From Geodermatophilus africanus (GTDB taxonomy: Bacteria > Actinomycetota > Actinomycetes > Mycobacteriales > Geodermatophilaceae), in the NCBI RefSeq assembly GCF_900107105.1, contig NZ_FNOT01000006.1, positions 1 to 64,000 of the forward strand: a DNA stretch of 64,000 nucleotides. The letters are read 5' to 3'. Positions within the stretch are counted from its first letter, which is position 1. Every line of letters starts with the position of its first letter. The notes under the pieces are model-generated. The model was not told where the DNA came from. It worked only from the letters and a program-made list of their open reading frames with translations, and made no database searches. Made by a program: the position numbers and the translations under genes. Positions 51,502 to 59,834 of the stretch are shown here, piece after piece.

Positions 51502-52935
51502 GTGGCCCGGCCCAGCATCGTCCCCATCGCCCTCACCCTCGACGACCGCACCGGCTTCACCCTGTGGGCTCCACCGTGGGAGGAGGACGGCGAGGAGTGG
51601 CAGGCCTTCCTCGGCACGTCCGAGGACGACCGGGCCCGCGTGCACCTCTTCCCGACGCCGGCCGCGCTGGCCGCGTTCTGCCGCACCCGCACCGACCACG
51701 ACCTCGCCGACCACCCGGTCTGGCCGGTCGTGGTCGGGCTGGGACCGGCCGACCTCACCCCGGACGACGACCACCGCTACGACCTCGACGGCGTGTACGA
51801 CATCGCCGCCGAGAACCCCGACCGGTGGGCCGTCGAGGAGCTGGCCGCGACGATCGACATCGTCACCCGGCTGGCCGAGTGCCTCGACGTCGAGGACGAC
51901 GACGAGGACGACGAGCTGACCGACGCCAACGAGGGCGCGGACGTCGACGACGACATCGAGCTGGAGCGCCGGCCCGACAGCGCCGCCTCCCGGGGCGGCG
52001 AGTTCGGCGCGCTCGCCGAGCTGGTCGCGCGCCCGGAGATCGGCTCGCTCGGGCTGGGCGTCGAGGCGTTCCTCGGCCGATCGGGCGAGGACGCCTGGGT
52101 CGGCGTCGGCGGCGCCCTCGACGACCTGTGGGAGGACGTCATCGAGGAGCTAGGCGCGCACCTGGACTGGACCGGCGGCGGCACCGTCTCCGTCGACGAC
52201 TACCCCTCGGCGGCCGAGTCGGACGACGACGGGTACGACGAGGAGGACGACGCGGCCGAGGACGACGCCGCGGCGGCCCGGCGCCCGGCCGGGGGCGCGA
52301 CCGCGGCCGCGTCCGCCGCGGCCGGCGTCAGCACCATCGCCCGCGCCGGCCGGATCGCCGCGCCGCCCGCCGAGGTGGCGCGGGCCGCGGAGTTCTGGGA
52401 GGCCGTGGGCATCCTGCCGGTGGAGGTCGTCGTCCCCGAGGGCGCCGGGCTCACGCTGCGCTGCTACGTCGAGGACCGCGCCCGCTTCCTCGGCCGGGAC
52501 GGGGAGGTCTTCCTCTTCGACTCCCCCGACGAGCTCACCCGCTTCTGCCGCGGCGACGAGGCCCACGACCTCACCGAGATCGCCTCCTGGCCCGAGGTCG
52601 CCGACACCACCACCCCGCCGCTGCCCTCGGACCAGGACCGCTACGACCTCACCGAGCTCAGCGACGTGCTGGGCGAGGTCGCCGACGGCGCGGCCGGGCT
52701 GGTCGACCACCGGGTCCTCGCCCAGCAGGTGGAAGGTGTCCGCGACATCGCCGAGTACGCCGGGCTGACCCGCGTCGACGAGCTGCTGCGCCCCGACGCG
52801 CCGCTCGGGCGCGCGGTCGCGACGGGCGAGCGGGTACCGGACACGCCGCTGCGCGCGGAGGACGCGGCCGTGCTGCGCCCCGCCTGGGACGAGGTCGTCA
52901 CCGAGGTCAGCGGAGCGCTGGTCTTCCGCGACTGA
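51502..52935 (+). CDS. Acidic protein of unknown function with internal duplication
   Basis: 477 residues from GTG 51502. Two related halves: residues about 30-115 (VHLFPTPAALAAFCRTRTDHDLADHPVWPVV...HRYDLDGVYDIA) and about 345-435 (VFLFDSPDELTRFCRGDEAHDLTEIASWPEV...DRYDLTELSDVL) share an F-pattern, Cys, HDL and RYDL. Between them is an Asp/Glu-rich region (EDDDEDDELTD, YDEEDDAAEDDAAA) and a low-complexity Ala stretch. No signal peptide or membrane segment. I do not recognise a family with known function, although I recall similar acidic proteins in other actinobacteria. Monocistronic. Confidence 0.72.
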   Translation: MARPSIVPIALTLDDRTGFTLWAPPWEEDGEEWQAFLGTSEDDRARVHLFPTPAALAAFCRTRTDHDLADHPVWPVVVGLGPADLTPDDDHRYDLDGVYDIAAENPDRWAVEELAATIDIVTRLAECLDVEDDDEDDELTDANEGADVDDDIELERRPDSAASRGGEFGALAELVARPEIGSLGLGVEAFLGRSGEDAWVGVGGALDDLWEDVIEELGAHLDWTGGGTVSVDDYPSAAESDDDGYDEEDDAAEDDAAAARRPAGGATAAASAAAGVSTIARAGRIAAPPAEVARAAEFWEAVGILPVEVVVPEGAGLTLRCYVEDRARFLGRDGEVFLFDSPDELTRFCRGDEAHDLTEIASWPEVADTTTPPLPSDQDRYDLTELSDVLGEVADGAAGLVDHRVLAQQVEGVRDIAEYAGLTRVDELLRPDAPLGRAVATGERVPDTPLRAEDAAVLRPAWDEVVTEVSGALVFRD

Positions 52936-52978
52936 GAGGACCCCGTCCTCCCCGCGTGCAGCAGACCCCTCTCCCCGA

Positions 52979-53051
52979 GTTGATCATGGGGGTGTTGCAG
53001 CCGGACACGCGGGCTGTCGGCGTGTTCCGCGGCAACAGCCCCATGATCAAC
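52979..53051. repeat. Dispersed palindrome, GATCATG family copy 3
   Basis: Arms GTTGATCATGGGG... (about 32 bp) ending in ACACGC / GCGTGT pair with few mismatches. More divergent than the copies at 23.5 and 24.6 kb but with the same GATCATG ends. Between convergent genes. Confidence 0.65.
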
Positions 53052-53077
53052 AGGGAGGGCGGGCACCCCCACCACGA

Positions 53078-53121
53078 ACGGCAGCGGCCGGCCCCGGGGA
53101 TCCGGGACCGGCCGCTGCCGT
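53078..53121. terminator. Perfect 14-bp GC-rich hairpin between convergent genes
   Basis: ACGGCAGCGGCCGG at 53078-53091 pairs perfectly with CCGGCCGCTGCCGT at 53108-53121 across a 16-nt GC-rich loop. No T-run; position between convergent genes supports a factor-independent or bidirectional terminator. Confidence 0.55.
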
Positions 53122-53163
53122 GTGGCTCTCAGGAACCGCCTCGAGCCCGGCGACGTGCTGCTG

Positions 53164-53218
53164 GCCCCTGCAGGGTCCCGCCGCGAGCCTGCGATGGCGG
53201 GGGGCAGGGGGTCCTTCC
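53164..53218. repeat. Post-stop palindrome, family P1 copy 2 (possible terminator)
   Basis: CCCCTGC/GCAGGGG outer stem and CCCGCC/GGCGGG inner stem directly after the helicase stop at 53219. The text CAGGGTCCCGCCGCGAGCCT is shared with the copy at 16571-16640. Confidence 0.55.
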
Positions 53219-54754
53219 TCAGTCCGCCGAACGCTCCGGGCGCCGGCCCTGGCCGCGGTAGGGGCTGGACCGACGCTCCCCGCGCTCGCCGCCGTACGGC
53301 CGGTCGCCGTACCCGCGGGAACGCTCGCCGTACGGCCGCTCGCCGGACGCCGGACGGTCGCCGTCCCGGCGCGGCCGCTCCCCGTGGGGACGACGCGGCC
53401 GGTCGCCGTCGCGACGCGGCCGGTCGCCGTCCCGGCGGGGACGCCGGCCACCGGGACCGCCGTGCCCACCGGAGGGGCGCCGGGACTCGCGCACCGGGCG
53501 CTGCACCGGCTCGACGTGCACGCCGGTGGCGACGAGCTCAGTGATCGGGGCGTCGCCCGGGCGGATCCGGGACACCACCGGCTCCACCTTGGCCTGGCGG
53601 AACCGGCGCTTGGCCTGGCCCACCTGGTCGGGCAGCAGCAGCGAGACCACGACACCGCCGGCGCCGGCGCGGGCGGTGCGGCCCGAGCGGTGCAGGTAGG
53701 TCTTGTGATCGGCCGGCGGGTCGTAGTGCACGACCAGCGAGACGTCGTCGACGTGGATGCCGCGGGCGGCGACGTCGGTGGCGACCAGCACCGGGCTGCG
53801 GGCGTCGGTGAACGCCTCCAGCGCGCGGCGGCGGGCACCCTGCGGCAGCCCGCCGTGGATGGCCTCGGCCTTGATGCCGGCGGCCTGCAGGTTGCCGGCC
53901 AGCCGGTCGGCGCCGAGCTGGGTGCGCACGAAGACGAGCGTGCGACCCGGCCGCGCGGCCAGCTGCTCGGTCACCGCGACCTTGTCGCGGAAGGCCAGGC
54001 TGTAGGCCAGGTGCTCGGCCGGCGGGGCGTCGTCCCCGGCGCGCTTGACCTCGTGCCGGGCCGGGTCCTTGAGGTACCGGCGGACCAGGGTGTCCACCTC
54101 GCCGTCCAGCGTGGCCGAGAACAGCAGCCGCTGGGCGTCGGGGCGGGTCTGGTCGAGCAGCTCCTGCACGACCGGCAGGAAGCCCAGGTCGGACATGAAG
54201 TCGGCCTCGTCGATGACCGTCACGGCGACCTCGTCGAGGGTGACCTCGCCCTGGCCGATGAGGTCCTGCAGCCGGCCGGGGGTGGCGATGACGGCGTCCA
54301 CGCCGCGGCGCAGCTGCTGGATCTGCCGGTACATCGAGGCACCGCCGTAGACGGTGGTCAGCTGGACGCCGATCGACTGGCCCAGCGGCGCGAGGTTGTC
54401 GAAGACCTGCTGGGCGAGCTCGCGGGTCGGCACGAGCACCAGCGCGCGCGGGGCACGCGGGCCCCGCCGGGCGGTCTCGCCCAGGCGGGCGAGCAGCGGC
54501 AGGCCGAAGGCCAGCGTCTTGCCCGAGCCGGTGGCGGCCTTGCCCAGCACGTCGCGCCCGGCGAGGGCATCGGGCAGGGCGGAGGCCTGGATGGCGAAGG
54601 GGTGGCGGATGCCGCGCCGCTCGAGCGCGGTCACCAGCTGCTGGGGCAGGCCCAGCTGGGCGAAGGTCGGACCGGCCGGGGCCTCGACCTCGGCAGTCCC
54701 GACCTCGGGGGTCTCAGGGGTGGTCTGGACGTCGACAGTGTCGAACGTGGTCAT
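53219..54754 (-). CDS. DEAD-box RNA helicase with basic repeat tail
   Basis: 511 residues from ATG 54754. Helicase motifs in order: FAIQASALP (Q motif), AATGSGKT (Walker A, about 74-81), PTRELAQQV, TPGRL, VIDEADFM (motif II), SAT, and HRSGRTARAG (motif VI). The last 90 residues are a low-complexity Arg/Gly/Asp/Pro tail with RRDGDRP-type repeats, a probable RNA-binding disordered segment. Such helicases remodel structured RNA and help ribosome assembly and cold growth. The in-frame extension upstream of 54754 lacks conserved sequence. Confidence 0.9.
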   Translation of the reverse strand: MTTFDTVDVQTTPETPEVGTAEVEAPAGPTFAQLGLPQQLVTALERRGIRHPFAIQASALPDALAGRDVLGKAATGSGKTLAFGLPLLARLGETARRGPRAPRALVLVPTRELAQQVFDNLAPLGQSIGVQLTTVYGGASMYRQIQQLRRGVDAVIATPGRLQDLIGQGEVTLDEVAVTVIDEADFMSDLGFLPVVQELLDQTRPDAQRLLFSATLDGEVDTLVRRYLKDPARHEVKRAGDDAPPAEHLAYSLAFRDKVAVTEQLAARPGRTLVFVRTQLGADRLAGNLQAAGIKAEAIHGGLPQGARRRALEAFTDARSPVLVATDVAARGIHVDDVSLVVHYDPPADHKTYLHRSGRTARAGAGGVVVSLLLPDQVGQAKRRFRQAKVEPVVSRIRPGDAPITELVATGVHVEPVQRPVRESRRPSGGHGGPGGRRPRRDGDRPRRDGDRPRRPHGERPRRDGDRPASGERPYGERSRGYGDRPYGGERGERRSSPYRGQGRRPERSAD

Positions 54755-54919
54755 GCGGGTGTGGGACTCCGATGCTTCTCGGCGCGCGTCCCGTGGTGGT
54801 GCGCGGACACCGTCGACCGGCGTCCTCACTGGCGATCACTGCGTCAGGGGACGCTGCGGATCTGCACGGATGCGCTCATGCCCGGACGGACCGTCCGGAG
54901 AGGATGACCGGCGACTGCC

Positions 54920-54934
54920 GGTACACATACCGTA
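54920..54934 (-). promoter_or_regulatory. Possible helicase promoter with short palindrome
   Basis: TACGGT on the minus strand (54929-54934) overlaps GGTATGTGTACC. If it is the -10, the helicase mRNA has a leader of about 165 nt within a 232-bp gap. Leaders of this size are common for cold-induced RNA helicases. No convincing -35. Confidence 0.25.
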
Positions 54935-54986
54935 GCAGCGCAGGTCGAGCCCGGATTCCCGCGATCGAGGGTGGCCCCCGCCACGC

Positions 54987-56063
54987 TCAGCCGCGCAGTG
55001 CCGCGTACCCCGGGCGGACGACGTCGGCCAGCAGCCGGGCCCGCTCGTCCTCGGGCAGGAACGCCGCGGCCAGCGCCCGCTCGGTCACCGTCACGACGTC
55101 GTCCCAGCCCCAGCCGAACGTGGTGGCCACGTCGGCGAGCTCGCTGGTGACCGAGACCCGGCTCATCAGCCGGTTGTCGGTGTTGACGGTGACCGCGAAG
55201 CCGAGCCGGTGCAGCCGGTCGACCGGGTGCTCGGCCAGCGAGGGGTAGGCGCCGGTCTGCACGTTGGACGACGGTGCGACCTCCAGCGGCACCTGCGCGT
55301 CGAGCACCCGCTGCGCCACCGGACCGAGAGTGCCGTCCGCGGCGACCTCGTCGGCGATGCGCACTCCGTGCCCCAGCCGCTCGGCCCGGGCGCCGTCCAG
55401 GGCGGCGAGGATGCTGTCGGTGCCGGCCGCCTCGCCGGCGTGCACCGTGCGGTGCGCCCCCGCCCGGTCGAGCAGCGCGATGGCCGAGGGGTGCCGGTCG
55501 GGCGGGAAGCCGATCTCCGGGCCGGCCAGGTCGAAGCCCACCACCCCGGCGTCCCGGTGGCGCACCACCAGGCCGGCCACCTCGTCCCACCGGTCGTTCT
55601 GCCGCATGGCGCACAGCAGCGTGCCGACGGTGATCGGCGTGCCCTGGGCGGCGGCCTCGGCGCTGCCCTTCGCGAAGCCGTCGAGGATCGCCTCGACCGC
55701 CTCCTCGATCGGGGTGCCGCCGTCGGTGAGCAGCTCCGGCGCCATGCGCACCTCGGCGTACACGACGCCGTCGGCGGCCAGGTCGAGGGCGCACTCGCGG
55801 GCCACCCGGCTGACCGCCTCCGGGCGCTGCACCACCGCGACGGTGTGCGCGAAGGTCTCCAGGTAGCGCACCAGCGAGCCGGAGTCGGCGGCCTGCCGGA
55901 ACCAGCGGCCCAGCGACTCGGCGTCACCGGCCGGGAGATCGCGGTAGCCGGCCTCGTCGGCGAGCTCGAGCACCGTCTGCGGCCGCAGCCCGCCGTCCAG
56001 GTGGTCGTGCAGCAGCACCTTGGGCGCGCGGCGGATCGAGTCGGTGGTCAGCGGTGCGGGCAC
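54987..56063 (-). CDS. add: Adenosine deaminase
   Basis: 358 residues from GTG 56063. It hydrolyses adenosine and deoxyadenosine to inosine forms. Zinc and catalytic residues: LLHDHLDGGLRP (His15/His17 region), HAGEAAGTDS with His and catalytic Glu, LGHGVRI, and VTVNTDNRLMS with the Asp pair. Overall closely follows M. tuberculosis Add (Rv3313c). No coupling to the next gene (44-bp gap). It belongs to the salvage block with cdd and deoA. Confidence 0.93.
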   Translation of the reverse strand: MPAPLTTDSIRRAPKVLLHDHLDGGLRPQTVLELADEAGYRDLPAGDAESLGRWFRQAADSGSLVRYLETFAHTVAVVQRPEAVSRVARECALDLAADGVVYAEVRMAPELLTDGGTPIEEAVEAILDGFAKGSAEAAAQGTPITVGTLLCAMRQNDRWDEVAGLVVRHRDAGVVGFDLAGPEIGFPPDRHPSAIALLDRAGAHRTVHAGEAAGTDSILAALDGARAERLGHGVRIADEVAADGTLGPVAQRVLDAQVPLEVAPSSNVQTGAYPSLAEHPVDRLHRLGFAVTVNTDNRLMSRVSVTSELADVATTFGWGWDDVVTVTERALAAAFLPEDERARLLADVVRPGYAALRG

Positions 56064-56107
56064 CGTCTCATTCTCGACAGCGGGGTCCGCCCGCTTGAGC
56101 CGGGGAG

Positions 56108-56926
56108 TCAGCCCTCCCGGTCCTGCCAGCGGAAGGTGGCCGCGCAGAGCACCAGGCCGGCGACGCACCACAGGCCGAGCACCAGCGCGACGGTGCCGAG
56201 CTCCCACGACCCGGCCGGCTCGCGGGCGGCCAGCGCGTCGGGGAGGAACACCGACCGCAGCCCCTGGGCCAGCCACTTGACCGGGAAGACCGCGGCGACG
56301 TCCTGCAGCCAGCCGGGCACCTGGTCGAAGGGCATGAACACGCCGGAGACGAACTCGAGGACCAGCGCGATCGGGGTGACCGTCGCCGACGCCGACCGGC
56401 CGTTGCGGGCCAGCGTCGAGACGACGATGCCGAGCAGCGTGCAGGCCGCCGCACCCAGCACCGACACCCACGCGAAGGTCAGCCAGTCGGCACCCGAGGG
56501 CAGGTCGATGCCGTACACGAGGACGCCGACCAGGAGTAGCAGCACGATGGTCGCGACCGCCACCGCGAGCACCTGGGCCACCTTGCCGACGAAGTAGGCG
56601 CCGGCCGGCATCGGCGTGCCCCGCAGGCTCTTGAGCGTGCCGTCGGAGCGCTCCCCGGCGATGTGGATCGCCATGTTCTGCAGGCTGGCGCCGACGATGC
56701 CGGCGGTGATGACCCCGGCCATGAAGTACTGCGGGAAGTCCACGCCGGCACCGAGGTCGTAGTCGAGCACCGCGCCCAGTCCCAGGAGCAGGATCACCGG
56801 GAAGACGAGGGTGAAGACCACCGACTCCCGCTGGCGGAAGAACTCCTTGAGCTCGACGCCGGCGCGGGTCAGGCAGACCCGGCCCAGCGGGGCCAGCGCG
56901 GGACGCTCCGGGGCGGCGGCGGTCAC
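56108..56926 (-). CDS. ABC-2 type transporter permease
   Basis: 272 residues with about six membrane segments (starting VVFTLVFPVILLLGLGAVL) and the ABC-2 hallmark ERSDGTLKSLRGTPMPAGAYFVGK between helices 2 and 3. It overlaps the ATPase gene by 4 nt (GTGA), so the two form an exporter of drug or lipid type. No substrate can be read from the sequence. Confidence 0.88.
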   Translation of the reverse strand: MTAAAPERPALAPLGRVCLTRAGVELKEFFRQRESVVFTLVFPVILLLGLGAVLDYDLGAGVDFPQYFMAGVITAGIVGASLQNMAIHIAGERSDGTLKSLRGTPMPAGAYFVGKVAQVLAVAVATIVLLLLVGVLVYGIDLPSGADWLTFAWVSVLGAAACTLLGIVVSTLARNGRSASATVTPIALVLEFVSGVFMPFDQVPGWLQDVAAVFPVKWLAQGLRSVFLPDALAAREPAGSWELGTVALVLGLWCVAGLVLCAATFRWQDREG

Positions 56927-57828
56927 GAGTCGTCCCCGATCATCTTCAGGTAGACGTCCTCGAGCGTCGGCCGGGCCACCGTCAGGTCGGGCACCTCACC
57001 CGGGAAGCGGGCGGCCAGCTCCCGCACGAACGCGGTCGGCGTGGCCGTCTCGGCGGTGCGCCGGACGCCGTTCTCGGTCCAGCGGACGACGGCCGGTGCG
57101 GTGCCCCGCCCGCCCAGCGCGGCGGGGACGGCGACCTCGGCGAGCTGGCCGCGGGCGAGGACGCCGACCCGGTCGGCCAGCGCCTCGGCCTCGTCGAGGT
57201 AGTGGGTGGTCAGCAGCATCGTGGTGCCGAGGTCGCGCAGCGAGCGGATCAGCGCCCAGAACTGCCGCCGCGCCTCGGGGTCGAAGCCGGTGGTCGGCTC
57301 GTCCAGGAAGAGCAGCCGGGGGCGGCCGACGATGCCCAGCGCCACGTCGAGCCGCCGGCGCTGGCCCCCGGAGAGGGTGCGGCCACGGGCGCCGGCCTTC
57401 TCGGTGAGGCCCACGAGTTCCAGCACCTCGTCGGGGTCGCGCGGCGCAGCGTAGTACGACGCCCGCGCCACGAGCAGCTCGCGCACGGACAGCTGGCTGT
57501 CGCCCGCGCCGGACTGCAGCACGATGCCCAGCTGCGCCTTCCAGCGCCGTCCGCCGCGTGCCGGGTCGGTGCCGAGCACGCGGACGTCGCCGCCGTCGCG
57601 CTTGCGGTAGCCCTCGAGCACCTCGACGGTGGTGGTCTTGCCGGCGCCGTTGGGACCCAGCAGCGCGAAGATCTCGCCGCGGCGGATGTCGAGGTCCAGG
57701 GAGTCGACGGCGGTGCGGTCGCCGTACCGCTTCACCAGGCCGCGGACCGAGATCGCGGCGTCCGGGTCCAGCGGGTCGCCGGGCCGGGGCCGGTTGTCGG
57801 CCACCACGGGCGCGGACGGACTGGTCAC
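56923..57828 (-). CDS. ABC transporter ATP-binding protein (ABC-2/DrrA-like)
   Basis: 301 residues from GTG 57828, chosen over GTG 57846 because GGGAGGA lies at a normal distance before 57828. Seen: Walker A LLGPNGAGKTTTVE, Q-loop, signature LSGGQRRRLDVALG, Walker B LLFLDEPTTGFD, H-loop TTHYLDEAE, and a C-terminal DUF4162-like end TLEDVYLKMIG. Exporter ATPase for the downstream permease. The 264-bp gap upstream holds tandem repeats and a hairpin. Confidence 0.9.
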   Translation of the reverse strand: MTSPSAPVVADNRPRPGDPLDPDAAISVRGLVKRYGDRTAVDSLDLDIRRGEIFALLGPNGAGKTTTVEVLEGYRKRDGGDVRVLGTDPARGGRRWKAQLGIVLQSGAGDSQLSVRELLVARASYYAAPRDPDEVLELVGLTEKAGARGRTLSGGQRRRLDVALGIVGRPRLLFLDEPTTGFDPEARRQFWALIRSLRDLGTTMLLTTHYLDEAEALADRVGVLARGQLAEVAVPAALGGRGTAPAVVRWTENGVRRTAETATPTAFVRELAARFPGEVPDLTVARPTLEDVYLKMIGDDS

Positions 57829-57873
57829 GAGAGTGGATCCTCCCACTCCGTCATCGCGGCCCTCCGGGCCGCA

Positions 57874-58003
57874 CCGCGGCCAACAGCCGTTCCCGACCTA
57901 CGTGGAGCCCATCCCGGCACTCCTCGGGGACCCCTCCGGGGCCCCGCTCCTCGCGCCGCCGCGGCCAACAGCCGTTCCCGACCTACGTGGAGCCCATCCC
58001 GGC
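57874..58003. repeat. 45-bp direct repeat, two copies 85 bp apart
   Basis: CCGCGGCCAACAGCCGTTCC begins both copies (57874-57918 and 57959-58003), which look identical for 45 bp. Between them is a GC-rich CTCGGGGACCCCTCCGGGGC hairpin. No frame of interest crosses the region. Confidence 0.85.
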
Positions 58004-58018
58004 CCCTGCCCGCCGGAA

Positions 58019-58076
58019 CGAGATCTGCACAGTGGCGGCCATCGGGAACCGGAAGGCCGCCACTGTGCAGATCTCG
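58019..58076. terminator. Perfect 22-bp inverted repeat after deoA
   Basis: Arms 58019-58040 and 58055-58076 are perfect 22-bp complements starting CGAGATCTGCACAGTGG, with a 14-nt loop. It ends 16 bp before the deoA stop end, so it is probably a terminator or RNA 3'-end stabiliser for deoA; no T-run. Confidence 0.65.
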
Positions 58077-58092
58077 CGGGGCGGGCGCGGCC

Positions 58093-59364
58093 TCAGGCGG
58101 TGATGCGGTCCAGCAGCAGGGGCAGCGGCTGCTCGCCGGCGTCGACGCCGACCGCGCCCTCCAGCGCCTCCAGCGCCCGGGGGATGCGCGCGGCGTCGTC
58201 GGTGTGCAGCTCCAGCAGCGGCTGGCCGGCCACCACCCGCTCCCCCACCCCGGCGGTCCACACCACGCCCGCGGCGGCCGACACCGGGTCCTCCTTGCGC
58301 GCCCGGCCGGCACCCAGCCGCCAGGCGGCCACGCCGAGCGCGTAGGCGTCGAGGCGGGTCAGCGTGCCGGTGGCCGGGGCGGTCACCACGTGCCGCTCGG
58401 CCGGCTGGGGTAGCGGGGCGTCGGGGTCGCCGCCCTGCGCGGTGATCATCCGCCGCCAGACGTCCATCGCCCGCCCGTCGCGGAGGGCGTCGGCCGGGTC
58501 GACGTCGCCGCGCCCGACGCCGGCGAGCATCTCCCGGGCCAGCGCGAGGGTCAGCTCGACGACGTCGCCCGGTCCCCCGCCGGCCAGCACCTTCACCGAC
58601 TCGGCCACCTCGACGGCGTTGCCCGCAGCGCGGCCCAGCGGCCGGTCCATCGCGGTCACCAGCGCCACGGTGTGCACGCCGGCCGCCTCGCCGAGGCCGA
58701 CCATCGTCCGGGCCAGCTCGACCGACGAGGCGACGTCCTTCATGAACGCGCCCGAGCCGGTCTTCACGTCGAGCACCAGCGCGTCGGCGCCCTCGGCGAT
58801 CTTCTTGCTCATGATCGAGCTGGCGATCAGCGGGATCGACTCGACCGTGCCGGTGACGTCGCGCAGCGCGTAGAGCTTCTTGTCCGCGGGCGCGAGGTCG
58901 TTGCCCGCGGCGCAGATGACCGCCCCGACGTCGCGCAGCTGCGCGAGGTAGGCCTCCTCGTGGACGTCGGCCCGCCAGCCCGGGATCGACTCGAGCTTGT
59001 CCAGCGTGCCGCCGGTGTGCCCGAGGCCCCGGCCGGAGAGCTGCGGGACGGCGACCCCGCAGGCGGCCACCAGGGGCGCCAGCGGCAGCGTGGTCTTGTC
59101 GCCCACCCCGCCGGTGGAGTGCTTGTCGGCGGTGGGCCGGCCGAGCGAGGACAGGTCCTTGCGCTCGCCCGAGTCGACCATCGCCTGCGTCCAGACGGCG
59201 AGCTCGTCCGGGGCCATCCCCCGGAAGAACACCGCCATGAGCAGCGCGCTGACCTGCTCGTCGGACACCGCCCCGCGGGTGTAGGCCTCGATCACCCAGC
59301 GGATCTGCCCGGCGCTGAGCTGCCCGCCGTCCCGCTTGGTGCGGATGACGTCGATCGCGTCCAT
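58093..59364 (-). CDS. deoA: Thymidine (pyrimidine-nucleoside) phosphorylase
   Basis: 423 residues. Splits thymidine/deoxyuridine with phosphate into base and deoxyribose-1-phosphate. Seen: the phosphate-binding signature KHSTGGVGDKTTLPLAPL (about 80-97), SGRGLGHTGGTLDKLESIPG (about 109-128) and the central SSIMSKKIAEGADALVLDVKTGSGAFMK. Complete length. Its ATG overlaps the cdd stop by one base, so cdd-deoA are coupled, as in M. tuberculosis (Rv3315c/Rv3314c). Confidence 0.95.
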   Translation of the reverse strand: MDAIDVIRTKRDGGQLSAGQIRWVIEAYTRGAVSDEQVSALLMAVFFRGMAPDELAVWTQAMVDSGERKDLSSLGRPTADKHSTGGVGDKTTLPLAPLVAACGVAVPQLSGRGLGHTGGTLDKLESIPGWRADVHEEAYLAQLRDVGAVICAAGNDLAPADKKLYALRDVTGTVESIPLIASSIMSKKIAEGADALVLDVKTGSGAFMKDVASSVELARTMVGLGEAAGVHTVALVTAMDRPLGRAAGNAVEVAESVKVLAGGGPGDVVELTLALAREMLAGVGRGDVDPADALRDGRAMDVWRRMITAQGGDPDAPLPQPAERHVVTAPATGTLTRLDAYALGVAAWRLGAGRARKEDPVSAAAGVVWTAGVGERVVAGQPLLELHTDDAARIPRALEALEGAVGVDAGEQPLPLLLDRITA

Positions 59365-59786
59365 CAGCCCTGCCCCCGCTCGGCGGCGGCGACCAGGTCG
59401 TCGGGACCGAACGCGTCGGGCAGCACCTCGCGCATCGGCACGATCCCCAGCGACACGGTCTCGATGAGCATCTCCGGCCCGCCGTGCTCCCACAGCAGCT
59501 GCCGGCACCGCCCGCAGGGCATGAGCGGCTGACCGTCGCCACCGACGCAGGCCACCGCGACCAGCCGGCCGCCGCCGGTGCGGGCGAGGTCGCTGACCAT
59601 GCCGCACTCCGCGCACAGGCCCAGCCCGTACGAGGCGTTCTCGACGTTGCAGCCGGTCACGACGCGGCCGTCGTCGACCAGCCCGGCCACGCCCACGGGG
59701 AACCGCGAGTACGGGGCGTAGGCGTGCGTCATCGCCTCCCGGGCGGCCGCGCGCAGCGCCTCCCAGTCCGGTCCGGCTGTGCTCAC
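59364..59786 (-). CDS. cdd: Cytidine deaminase
   Basis: 140-residue homotetrameric-type enzyme. Zinc motifs: CAECGMV (with catalytic Glu) and PCGRCRQLLWE, plus AYAPYSRFPVGVA and GCNVENASYGLGL. Converts (deoxy)cytidine to (deoxy)uridine. Start GTG 59786. 48 bp downstream of the ABC permease stop, so likely transcribed with the importer genes. Confidence 0.94.
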   Translation of the reverse strand: MSTAGPDWEALRAAAREAMTHAYAPYSRFPVGVAGLVDDGRVVTGCNVENASYGLGLCAECGMVSDLARTGGGRLVAVACVGGDGQPLMPCGRCRQLLWEHGGPEMLIETVSLGIVPMREVLPDAFGPDDLVAAAERGQG

Positions 59787-59834
59787 GGTTCGCTCCCGCC
59801 CGGCGGAGCCGGCAGGACGGCCAAGCCGTTCACG

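Noticed and set aside
53219-53480. Tandem GGTCGCCGTC-type DNA repeats as a separate repeat element
   Set aside because: They are simply the codons of the RRDGDRP-type repeats in the helicase tail.
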